A stretch of DNA of 12,992 nt from Falsiroseomonas sp035644895. GTDB taxonomy: Bacteria; Pseudomonadota; Alphaproteobacteria; Acetobacterales; Acetobacteraceae. The stretch is taken from contig DASQNQ010000229.1 of assembly GCA_035644895.1 (NCBI GenBank), positions 1 through 12,992 of the forward strand, given 5' to 3'. The notes beneath the pieces were generated by a model. The model saw nothing but the letters and a program-made list of their open reading frames with translations, was not told the origin of the DNA and made no database searches. Below are positions 1 to 5,814 of this stretch, one piece after another; positions within the stretch are counted from its first letter, which is position 1; every line of letters begins with the position of its first letter. Both the position numbers and the translations under genes were made by a program.

Positions 1-441
1 GGCGACGCGGCGCGCCACCCCCTGCCCCGCCCGCTGCTCGGCCGGCCGGGCTGCGACTTCTCCTTCTCCGGCCTCAAGACGGCCGTGGCGGCCGCGCTCG
101 CCCGCGGCACGGCGGCCCCGGATGTCGCCGCCGCCTTCCAGACCTCTGTGGCCGAGGTGATGGCCGACCGCGCGCGGCATGCCCTGGCCATGGTGCCCGG
201 CGCGACGGCGATCGTCGTGGCGGGGGGCGTGGCGGCCAACCGGGCGGTCCGCACGGCGCTGGAGGTCGTGGCCCGCCGCGCCGGCCTGCCCATGGTGGCG
301 CCTCCCATCCGGCTCTGCACGGACAATGCCGTGATGGTGGCCTGGACCGGGATCGAGCGCTTGCGGCTCGGCCTCGCGGACCCGCTGGATCACGCCCCGC
401 GCCCGCGCTGGCCGCTGGAGGAGGGCGTCACCCTCGCGTGA
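1..441 (+). CDS. tsaD: TsaD, tRNA N6-threonylcarbamoyladenosine transferase (C-terminal part, cut by window edge)
   Basis: The frame is open from base 1 to the TGA at 439-441, giving the last 146 residues of a protein usually about 340-360 residues long. TsaD, with TsaB and TsaE, transfers the threonylcarbamoyl group from threonylcarbamoyl-AMP to A37 of ANN-decoding tRNAs in the cytoplasm. Family signatures visible here are FSFSGLKTAV (visible residues 20-29), the glycine-rich VAGGVAANRAVR stretch, and the CTDNAVM motif near the C-terminus. In TsaD these belong to the ASKHA-type nucleotide and metal site. The N-terminal metal-binding histidines lie outside the window. The ATG at 85 is internal and not the start, since the upstream codons are already recognisable TsaD. 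In many alphaproteobacteria tsaD is followed directly by gpsA; here two short genes intervene. Confidence 0.95.
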   Translation, partial: GDAARHPLPRPLLGRPGCDFSFSGLKTAVAAALARGTAAPDVAAAFQTSVAEVMADRARHALAMVPGATAIVVAGGVAANRAVRTALEVVARRAGLPMVAPPIRLCTDNAVMVAWTGIERLRLGLADPLDHAPRPRWPLEEGVTLA

Positions 442-504
442 GGGCTTGCGCCACGCGGGCGCGTTTCCGCGTTTGCGCTGCCGGAGCGAACAGGAGGTTA
501 CGCG

Positions 505-714
505 ATGAACAAGGTGACGAAGTTGACGGGCGCGGTGCTGATCGCCCTCTCTCTGGCGGCCTGCGGCAACTCGACGGGCGGCCGCGCGGTCAGCGGCGGC
601 CTGCTGGGCGCGGGCGCGGGCGCGGCGGTCGGATCGCTCCAGGGCGACGCGGGCAAGGGCGCGCTGCTCGGCGGCGCGCTGGGCGCGGGCGCGGGCGCGC
701 TGACGGCGCGCTGA
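505..714 (+). CDS. Small glycine-zipper lipoprotein
   Basis: This is a 69-residue protein with a lipoprotein signal: a positive N-terminus (MNKVTK), a hydrophobic core, then a lipobox LAAC with the lipidated cysteine at residue 20. The mature part is almost all Gly, Ala and Leu, with GxxxG-type glycine zippers. A LGAGAGA heptad occurs twice, at residues 34-40 and 59-65. Such proteins (17-kDa surface antigen/OmpA-like glycine-zipper families, usually longer) are thought to sit in or on the outer membrane; the exact function is unknown. The start is well supported by AGGAGG at 492-497, seven bases before the ATG. A hairpin follows the stop codon. It is too short for a confident family assignment, and an entericidin-like small lipoprotein is an alternative reading. 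Confidence 0.8.
   Translation: MNKVTKLTGAVLIALSLAACGNSTGGRAVSGGLLGAGAGAAVGSLQGDAGKGALLGGALGAGAGALTAR
604..699 (+). repeat. Two identical 21-base direct repeats inside the lipoprotein gene
   Basis: An identical 21-base GC-only-rich unit occurs at 604-624 and 679-699. The offset is exactly 75 bases (25 codons), so both copies are read in the same frame as LGAGAGA. This looks like an internal duplication of the glycine-zipper unit, although low sequence complexity could also produce it. Confidence 0.7.
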
Positions 715-722
715 TGCCGTTC

Positions 723-754
723 GGGGGCGCCGTGCCGCGGGCGTGGCGTCCCCC
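723..754 (+). terminator. Hairpin after the lipoprotein gene, possible terminator
   Basis: The arm at 723-731 (five G then CGCC) pairs with 745-754 (GGCGTCCCCC), leaving one unpaired base and a 13-base loop, starting nine bases after the lipoprotein stop. A second small perfect hairpin follows: TGCCGG at 767-772 and CCGGCA at 778-783 around a 5-base loop. Neither has a long T-tract, so termination is inferred from position and stem strength only. Confidence 0.4.
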
Positions 755-831
755 TCGGGCCTGCCTTGCCGGCATGACCGGCAGTTGACGCGCCCCTTGC
801 GCGGCGCACCAGCCGGGCCGATACCGCCCGG

Positions 832-1662
832 GTGAACTACAGGCACGCCTTCCACGCCGGCAACTTCGCCGACTGCGTCAAGCACGCGCTGCTCGTCACG
901 CTGCTGCGTGCCCTCTCGGCCAAGGCGAAGCCCTTCCGCGTACTGGACACCCATGCCGGCATCGGCCTCTACGACCTCTCGGCCGGTGAGGCGCAGCGCA
1001 CCGGGGAGTGGCGCGCCGGCATCGGGCGGCTGCTCGACATCCGGGAAGGGCCCCTCGCGGACTTCGTCGCGGTCGTGCGCGGCGCGGGCTGCCCGCCGCT
1101 CTATCCCGGCTCGCCCGCCATCGTGCGCGCGCTGATGCGCCCCGACGACCGCCTGGTGCTGGTCGAGCTGCACCCGGAGGACCACGCCCTGCTGCGCGCC
1201 CGCTACCGCGCCGACCCGCAGGTGGCCGTCCACCGCCGCGATGCGTGGGAGGCGGTCGGCGCCCTGACCCCCTTCCCCGAGCGCCGCGGCCTGGTCCTGG
1301 TGGACCCACCCTTCGAACAGCCCGGCGAGTTCGAGCGCGTGGCGCAGGCGCTTGGCGCGCTCCAGGCGAGATTCCGTGCGGCAATCGTTGCGGCGTGGTA
1401 TCCCATCAAGGGGCGCGCACCGGCGCGCGCCTTTCACACCGCGATCCGGGAGGCAGGCCTGCGCGACACGATCGCCGCCGAGCTCACGCTGCGCGAACCG
1501 ACCGATCCCGCACGGCTGAACGGCTGCGGCGTGCTGATCATGAACCCGCCCTGGCGGTTCGCGGAGGCGGCGCAGGCGATGCTGGACGAACTGCTCGCGC
1601 GGCTGGGCACGGGGGAGGCCGGCGCCTCCGCCCGCGTCACGCGCATCACCGGGGAACAGTAG
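832..1662 (+). CDS. rlmJ: RlmJ, 23S rRNA (adenine(2030)-N6)-methyltransferase
   Basis: This 276-residue protein is close to the 280 residues of E. coli RlmJ. The enzyme uses S-adenosylmethionine to methylate N6 of A2030 in 23S rRNA. Family landmarks include the N-terminal NYRHAFHAGNFADCVKH (residues 2-18), LDTHAGIGLYDL (38-49, SAM-binding loop), YPGSP (91-95) and VELHPED (111-117). The catalytic DPPFE tetrapeptide region (158-162) follows, then AAWYPIK and the late MNPPWRF segment. The start is GTG at 832, chosen because the conserved N-terminus begins there. No Shine-Dalgarno is obvious, so translation may be modest. The stop is five bases before the gpsA ATG, suggesting one transcript. rlmJ is not usually linked to gpsA by function; the pairing looks like simple co-transcription. 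Confidence 0.95.
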   Translation: MNYRHAFHAGNFADCVKHALLVTLLRALSAKAKPFRVLDTHAGIGLYDLSAGEAQRTGEWRAGIGRLLDIREGPLADFVAVVRGAGCPPLYPGSPAIVRALMRPDDRLVLVELHPEDHALLRARYRADPQVAVHRRDAWEAVGALTPFPERRGLVLVDPPFEQPGEFERVAQALGALQARFRAAIVAAWYPIKGRAPARAFHTAIREAGLRDTIAAELTLREPTDPARLNGCGVLIMNPPWRFAEAAQAMLDELLARLGTGEAGASARVTRITGEQ

Positions 1663-1667
1663 CCACC

Positions 1668-2663
1668 ATGCCGCAATCGGGCCGTCGCAGGATCGCCGTG
1701 CTCGGCGCCGGCGCATGGGGCACGGCGCTGGCCGCGCAGGCGGCGCGGGCTGGCAACGCCGTCGGCCTCTGGTGCCGCAACCCGGCGCGGGCGGAGGAGA
1801 TCGCGGCGACGCGCGAGAATGCGCGGCACCTGGCGGGCATCCGCCTCTCTCCCGCCATCGAGGTCACGGCCGATCCGGCGCTGGCGCTGGATGGCGCCGC
1901 CCTCGCGCTGATCGCCGTGCCCGTGCAGCACCTGCGCGCGACGCTCGCCGCGCTGCCGGACACGCGCTGCCCGCTCATCGTCTGCTCGAAGGGTGTTGAG
2001 CGCGGGACGGGCCGCCTGCCGCTCGAGCTGATCGAGGAGATGCGGGCCGGCACGCCGGCCGCCGTGCTCTCGGGCCCGAACTTCGCCCATGAGGTCGCGA
2101 AGGGCCTGCCAGCTGCGGCGGTCGTCGCCAGCCGCGAGGCGCCGGTGCGGAACATGGCCGCCGACCTGCTCGGCACGGCGGGCTTCCGGCTCTATGGCGG
2201 CGACGACCCGGTGGGCGTGCAGGTGGGCGGCGCCGCGAAGAACGTGATCGCCATCGCGGCCGGTGCGGTCACGGGCGCGGGCCTCGGGGAGAATGCCCGC
2301 GCCGCGCTCGTCACGCGCGGCCTCGCGGAGCTTTCGCGCCTGGTGCTCGCGATGGGCGGGCGGGGGGAGACGGCGTCCGGCCTCTCGGGCCTCGGCGACC
2401 TGCTGCTCACCACCACCGGGCCGGGCAGCCGGAACACCTCGCTCGGCGTCGAACTCGCGCGCGGCACGCCGCTGGCCGATCTGCTGGCCGCTCGCGTCGG
2501 CGTGGCGGAGGGCGTGGAGACGGCGCCCGCCATCGTCACGCGCGCCGCGGAGGCGGGCGTGGAGCTGCCGATCTGCGCGGCCGTCGCGGACCTGCTGGCG
2601 GGCAACCTCTCGATCGGGGAGGCGATGGGCCGCCTCCTCGCCCGCCCGCGGCGCGACGAGTAG
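1668..2663 (+). CDS. gpsA: GpsA, NAD(P)+-dependent glycerol-3-phosphate dehydrogenase
   Basis: This 331-residue cytoplasmic enzyme reduces dihydroxyacetone phosphate to sn-glycerol-3-phosphate, the backbone of membrane phospholipids. The N-terminal Rossmann motif is IAVLGAGAWGTALA (residues 9-22). CSKGVE (106-111) and SGPNFAHEVAKGLP (135-148) are the conserved middle segments. VGGAAKNVIAIAAG (186-199) carries the lysine (K191) at the catalytic position, and LSGLGDLLLTTTGPGSRN (239-256) is the C-terminal substrate loop. The open frame extends far upstream inside rlmJ in another frame. The ATG at 1668 is chosen because it lies just before the nucleotide-binding strand and five bases after the rlmJ stop, consistent with translational coupling. 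Length and motifs are normal for the family. Confidence 0.97.
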   Translation: MPQSGRRRIAVLGAGAWGTALAAQAARAGNAVGLWCRNPARAEEIAATRENARHLAGIRLSPAIEVTADPALALDGAALALIAVPVQHLRATLAALPDTRCPLIVCSKGVERGTGRLPLELIEEMRAGTPAAVLSGPNFAHEVAKGLPAAAVVASREAPVRNMAADLLGTAGFRLYGGDDPVGVQVGGAAKNVIAIAAGAVTGAGLGENARAALVTRGLAELSRLVLAMGGRGETASGLSGLGDLLLTTTGPGSRNTSLGVELARGTPLADLLAARVGVAEGVETAPAIVTRAAEAGVELPICAAVADLLAGNLSIGEAMGRLLARPRRDE

Positions 2664-2691
2664 CCGCGCCCCTAGACCTTGCTTTCGGTGG

Positions 2692-2742
2692 CCTGCTTGT
2701 CCCCGAACCTCGTTGGCGGAGCCAACGAACTTCGGGGGCAGG
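2692..2742. terminator. Long imperfect palindrome between convergent genes, likely bidirectional terminator
   Basis: Nested arms are visible: CCTGC 2692-2696 with GCAGG 2738-2742, CCCCGAA 2701-2707 with TTCGGGG 2731-2737, and CGTTGGC 2711-2717 with GCCAACG 2721-2727, around a GGA loop. The paired blocks are separated by small internal loops. It fills the gap between the gpsA stop at 2663 and the stop of the opposing gene at 2746, the usual place for a shared terminator. There is no poly-T run on either strand, so Rho-independent function is not certain. Confidence 0.6.
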
Positions 2743-2745
2743 ACA

Positions 2746-3750
2746 CTACCGGAGGCTCGGCGCCCACATCAGCCCGCCGTCGCGCGCCAGTGCGTTCGCG
2801 CCGCGCTCCAGGCCGAGCGGCGCGAGGTGGCGCTCCCACATCTCGGCGTAGTTGCCGACCTGCGCGATCACCGGGGCGGGCCAGGCGCCCTCTGCGCCGA
2901 GCGCGCGCCCGAGTTCGCCCTGGGTGCCCGCCAGGCGCTGCACCGTGGGGTCCGAGGAGCCGCGCGCCTGGTCGATGTTCCGGCTGGTGACGCCCGCCTG
3001 CTCGGCGGCGATCAGCGCGAAGCCGGTCCAGCGCACCAGGTCGAACCAGCGGCCGTCGCCCTTGCGCACCATCGCGCCCACCGGCTCGCTCGACAGGCGC
3101 TCCGGCAGCAGGCGCAGCCCGGCCTGCGGGTTCTGCGCGCGGAAGGCGGCGATGTAGGAGCCGTCATTGGCCCAGGCGTCGCAGCGCCCCGCCAGGAAGG
3201 CCTGCTGCGCCTCGTTCACGCCGCCGATCAGCACGGGGTCGAAGCGCAGGCGGTTGGCGCGGAACCACTCCGTCACGTCGAGCTCGGTGCTCGTGCCGGG
3301 GATGAGGCAGACCGTCGCGCCGTCCAGCTCCTTCGCCGACGCCACGCCCGCGCTCTCCTTCACGACGAAGGCGGTGCCGTCGTGGAAGTTGATGAAGGCC
3401 ATCATCAGCCCGAGCGAGGCCTCGCGCGTCAGGGTCCAGCCGGTGTTGCGCACCAGCAGGTCGATCTCGCCCGACTGCAGCGCGGTGAAGCGCGCCTGCG
3501 GCGAGAGCGGCACGAAGCGCACCCGCTTCGCGTCGCCCAGCGCCGCGGCCGCGACGGCGCGGCACATGTCGGCGTCCATGCCCTGCATCTCGCCCCGGCT
3601 GTCCGGCAGGGAGAAGCCCGGCGATTCACCGGAGACGCCGCAGACGAGCTGCCCGCGGGCCCGCACCGCGTCCAGCGTCGCGGAGGCGGGCTGCGCGGCG
3701 GCGGGCAGCGCGACAAGGCAGAGGAGCGCTGCGAGGAGGCGAAGGGTCAT
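2746..3750 (-). CDS. AapJ-type periplasmic substrate-binding protein of an amino-acid ABC transporter
   Basis: This 334-residue secreted protein begins with a signal peptide (hydrophobic MTLRLLAALLCLVALPAAA, predicted cleavage near residue 19-20). It continues with a family 3 solute-binding fold. Features are VRARGQLVCGVS, the MDADMCRAVAAAALGD segment, FTALQSGEIDLLVRNTGWTLTRE, GTSTELDVTEWFR, and the terminal VGNYAEMWERHL plus LMWAPSLR typical of the general L-amino-acid binding protein AapJ/BztA. It should bind amino acids in the periplasm and pass them to a membrane permease. No aapQ/M/P-like permease or ATPase gene is adjacent on the visible side, so it may serve a transporter encoded elsewhere or act in sensing. 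The gene lies 69 bases downstream of a sugar kinase on the same strand. The start at 3750 has a weak GGAG about 9 bases upstream, inside a hairpin. Confidence 0.88.
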   Translation of the reverse strand: MTLRLLAALLCLVALPAAAQPASATLDAVRARGQLVCGVSGESPGFSLPDSRGEMQGMDADMCRAVAAAALGDAKRVRFVPLSPQARFTALQSGEIDLLVRNTGWTLTREASLGLMMAFINFHDGTAFVVKESAGVASAKELDGATVCLIPGTSTELDVTEWFRANRLRFDPVLIGGVNEAQQAFLAGRCDAWANDGSYIAAFRAQNPQAGLRLLPERLSSEPVGAMVRKGDGRWFDLVRWTGFALIAAEQAGVTSRNIDQARGSSDPTVQRLAGTQGELGRALGAEGAWPAPVIAQVGNYAEMWERHLAPLGLERGANALARDGGLMWAPSLR

Positions 3751-3754
3751 GCGG

Positions 3755-3779
3755 GTTGCTCCGGGGTCCGCCCCGCAAC
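3755..3779 (-). promoter_or_regulatory. Hairpin enclosing the ribosome site of the binding-protein gene
   Basis: GTTGC 3755-3759 pairs with GCAAC 3775-3779, and GGGG 3763-3766 with CCCC 3771-3774 around a 4-base loop. The three unpaired bases at 3760-3762 hold part of the only GGAG ahead of the ATG that ends at 3750. It lies between the kinase stop and the binding-protein start. It could be a terminator or attenuator for the kinase transcript, or it could mask the ribosome site. The structure is seen in sequence; the role is inferred. Confidence 0.35.
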
Positions 3780-3819
3780 GCGACGGCCGGACGCCGGTTC
3801 GACGGCCAGGCGGCCGCGG

Positions 3820-4728
3820 TCACGCGCCGCGCAGCATCGCCTCGACCATCGCGCGGTCCGGCGTCTCGCCGTCCCGCGCACGCAGGGCGCCGGCGGCGGA
3901 GGCGAAGCGCATCGCCCTCTCGGGCGGCTGACCTTCGGCGATCGCCAGCGCATAGGCGCCGTGGAAGACGTCGCCCGCGCCGGTCGTGTTGTGCGCGGCG
4001 ACGCGGAAGGCCGGCATGGTGCGCGGCCGTTCGTCGCCCGGCATCATCCAGAGCGTCCCGTCCTCCCCCCGCGTCACGGCGGCAACCTGGCAGCCCTGAT
4101 CCAGCGCGCGCCGCAGCGCGTCGGCCGGCCGCAGCCCGGGGGCGTAGTTCGCGAGGCCCGGGACGGAGAAGATCGCGTGGTCCACCCGCGGCACCAGGTC
4201 GAGCAGCAGGCGCGTCTCGCTTTTCTCCCCGTCCAGCACGGAGGGGATGCCGCGCGCCCGCGCCGCCTCCAGCAGCGCGGCCGCCCCCTCCACCCAGCGC
4301 GGGTCGGTCAGCACGGAGCGCGCGCCCGCCAGCCTGTCGAGCGGCAGCCAGGAGGGGTCCGTGCCCAGCCCCTCGCCGCGGAAGGCGAAGATCGACCGCT
4401 CACCCACGCGGTCCACCAGCACGGCGGAGACGGGCGTGCGCCCGCCGGGCGCCAGGCGGCAGGAGCCCGTGTCGATCCCCTCCGCGTTCAGCGCTTCCAG
4501 CAGCATGGGCCCGTTCGGGTCGTCGCCGACGCGCCCCCAGAACACCGCCTGCCCGCCCAGCCGCTGCACGGCGATGGACGCATTGGCCGAAAGCCCCCCG
4601 GCGCCCACCTTGTAGGCGGAGGCCCGGGTCTTGGAGGGCGGCAGCGCCACCTCGTCCACCCAGAAGGCATGGTCCATGACGACGCTCCCGAGGCAGATGA
4701 CCACGGGGCGGGAGGGGGAGAGGCTCAT
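3820..4728 (-). CDS. PfkB/ribokinase-family carbohydrate kinase, YihV-like
   Basis: This 302-residue cytoplasmic kinase transfers phosphate from ATP to a sugar or sugar derivative. PfkB signature 1 is VGAGGLSANASIAVQRLG (residues 41-58) and FWGRVGDDPNGP (63-74). Signature 2 is NTTGAGDVFHGAYALA (247-262), with the TGAGD anion-hole loop and catalytic Asp253. The pattern VVMDHAFWVDE near the start, TDPRWVEGA, VLDGE and VDHAIFSVPGLANY recalls the sulfofructose kinase YihV branch more than ribokinase or fructokinase. The true substrate cannot be read from sequence. The open frame continues upstream to 5037, but those codons overlap the opposing pseudouridine synthase and look nothing like a kinase. 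The ATG at 4726-4728 sits just before the first beta strand and is preferred. No clear Shine-Dalgarno precedes it. Confidence 0.9.
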   Translation of the reverse strand: MSLSPSRPVVICLGSVVMDHAFWVDEVALPPSKTRASAYKVGAGGLSANASIAVQRLGGQAVFWGRVGDDPNGPMLLEALNAEGIDTGSCRLAPGGRTPVSAVLVDRVGERSIFAFRGEGLGTDPSWLPLDRLAGARSVLTDPRWVEGAAALLEAARARGIPSVLDGEKSETRLLLDLVPRVDHAIFSVPGLANYAPGLRPADALRRALDQGCQVAAVTRGEDGTLWMMPGDERPRTMPAFRVAAHNTTGAGDVFHGAYALAIAEGQPPERAMRFASAAGALRARDGETPDRAMVEAMLRGA

Positions 4729-5428
4729 GCGTGGCAGGATTCGCCCAAGCCGGCCGCCGCGCCAAGCCGATATTGCATGCCCACCCTGGCTCCAGGCGCG
4801 CATCCTCCACCTCGGGCCGGAGGTGATGGTGCTCGACAAGCCCGCGGGGCTGCCCGTCTCGGCCCGGAGCGGGGAGAGCCTGGAGGGGTGGCTGCCGGCG
4901 CTGCGCCTGGGCAAGCGGCGGGATCCGCAGCCGGCGCACCGGCTGGACGCCGACACCTCGGGCTGCCTTGCGCTCGGGCGGACGGCGCCGATGCTGGCGC
5001 GGCTCAACGCCCTGTTCGCGGGGCGGCAGGCGGGCAAGCTCTACTGGGCCGTGGTCCGCGGGACGCCGCCGGGCGCGGCGGGGGTGGTGGAGGAGCCGCT
5101 GCGAAAGGTGAGCAGCGCCGCGCGGGGCTGGCGGATGGAGGCGCACCCGGACGGCGAGCCGGCCCGCACCGCCTGGCGGCTGCTCGGGCGCGCGGAGGGG
5201 GTGGCCTGGGTCGAGCTGCGGCCGGAGACGGGGCGGACCCACCAGCTGCGGGTCCACTGCGCGCATCTCGGCTGCCCGATCCTGGGCGACCCGCTCTACG
5301 GTGCCGGCGGCGGTGGCGGGCTGCACCTGCTGGCCCGCGCGCTGGCCCTGCCGCTCGACCCGCCGCTGGCGGTGGAGGCGCCGGTGCCGGAGCACATGCT
5401 GGCGGCGGTCGCAGCCTGCGGGGGGTAG
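4727..5428 (+). CDS. RluA-family RNA pseudouridine synthase
   Basis: This 233-residue cytoplasmic enzyme isomerises uridine to pseudouridine in rRNA or tRNA. Signatures are VLDKPAGLPV (35-44), the catalytic motif HRLDADTSG (71-79, nucleophile Asp74), KLYWAVVRG (104-112), and ELRPETGRTHQLRVH followed by the GDPLYG loop (163-192). There is no N-terminal S4 domain, so it is a short RluA/TruC-like form rather than RluC or RluD; the target uridine is unknown. The ATG at 4727 is chosen because GGGAGGGGGAG lies just upstream (about 4710-4720). The only in-frame ATG further downstream falls inside the conserved VMVLDK strand. An upstream ATG at 4631 would overlap the kinase by about 100 bases and adds no conserved sequence. 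The start codon overlaps the divergent kinase start. Confidence 0.92.
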   Translation: MRGRIRPSRPPRQADIACPPWLQARILHLGPEVMVLDKPAGLPVSARSGESLEGWLPALRLGKRRDPQPAHRLDADTSGCLALGRTAPMLARLNALFAGRQAGKLYWAVVRGTPPGAAGVVEEPLRKVSSAARGWRMEAHPDGEPARTAWRLLGRAEGVAWVELRPETGRTHQLRVHCAHLGCPILGDPLYGAGGGGGLHLLARALALPLDPPLAVEAPVPEHMLAAVAACGG

Positions 5429-5813
5429 GCGTGTTTCGTGGCGGAGCCCCGTTCGGATGCACGCCGGAATGTCGCTGTTTGGCGGACTGCGGACGTTCGC
5501 GACGCCGCGCCCGCCCGCGTAAAGGGGAATGCCCGGCCGCGCCCCCGTCTTGAAAGGGGCTAGCCGGCGGCGCCTGCGTGCCAGCGGGAGGAGCTGGCAA
5601 CTCGCTCTCGCGCTCCGGTTGCGGCTGGCGAGCCGCCCGGACCACGTTGAAACCCGCGCTGGTCGTTTGTTGCAGCCGGCCGGGCACCTTCGGTTGTAGA
5701 GTCGTCGTGCAGCGCATCGCGCGGGGGGCATGGATGGCTTCTGCAAACTCCAGCCGGTGGCGTTCTGAGTTGGCGGGGCGGCGCTGGTCCCGAGGCCTTG
5801 GGGCGCGGCGCTG
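5429..5813. other. 385-base gap between rlu-type gene and sensor kinase, no confident gene
   Basis: No recognisable protein is encoded on either strand. Visible elements are an imperfect inverted repeat (AATGTC 5468-5473 and GACGTT 5492-5497, one G-U pair) and two related direct stretches, AAAGGGGAATGCCCGGC at 5521-5537 and AAAGGGGCTAGCCGGC at 5553-5568. A short open frame ends exactly on the kinase start codon. The gap presumably holds the sensor-kinase promoter; TTGAAA boxes occur at 5550-5555 and 5647-5652, but neither has a convincing -10 box at the right distance. Base use is less GC-rich in patches than in the flanking genes, fitting non-coding sequence or a decayed gene. Confidence 0.5.
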
Positions 5814-5814
5814 A
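5734..5814 (+). CDS. Possible 26-codon leader ORF overlapping the sensor-kinase start
   Basis: ATG at 5734 follows a run of six G (5723-5728) and opens a 26-codon frame whose TGA at 5812-5814 shares its last base with the kinase ATG at 5814 (TGATG). This layout is typical of translational coupling. The peptide (MASANSSRWRSELAGRR...) is arginine-rich and resembles nothing I know. The frame stays open upstream to a GTG at 5578. The kinase ATG lacks a good Shine-Dalgarno of its own, which is the main reason to take this ORF seriously. It may still be chance in GC-rich DNA. Confidence 0.2.
   Translation: MASANSSRWRSELAGRRWSRGLGARR

Noticed and set aside
1008..1667. Upstream extension of the gpsA frame inside rlmJ
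   Set aside because: GpsA homologues begin a few residues before the GAGAWG loop; the extension is out-of-frame rlmJ.
2263..5553. A 1096-codon plus-strand frame across gpsA, the binding protein, the kinase and the pseudouridine synthase
   Set aside because: It overlaps four real genes in the wrong frame or strand and its composition is typical of a shadow frame.
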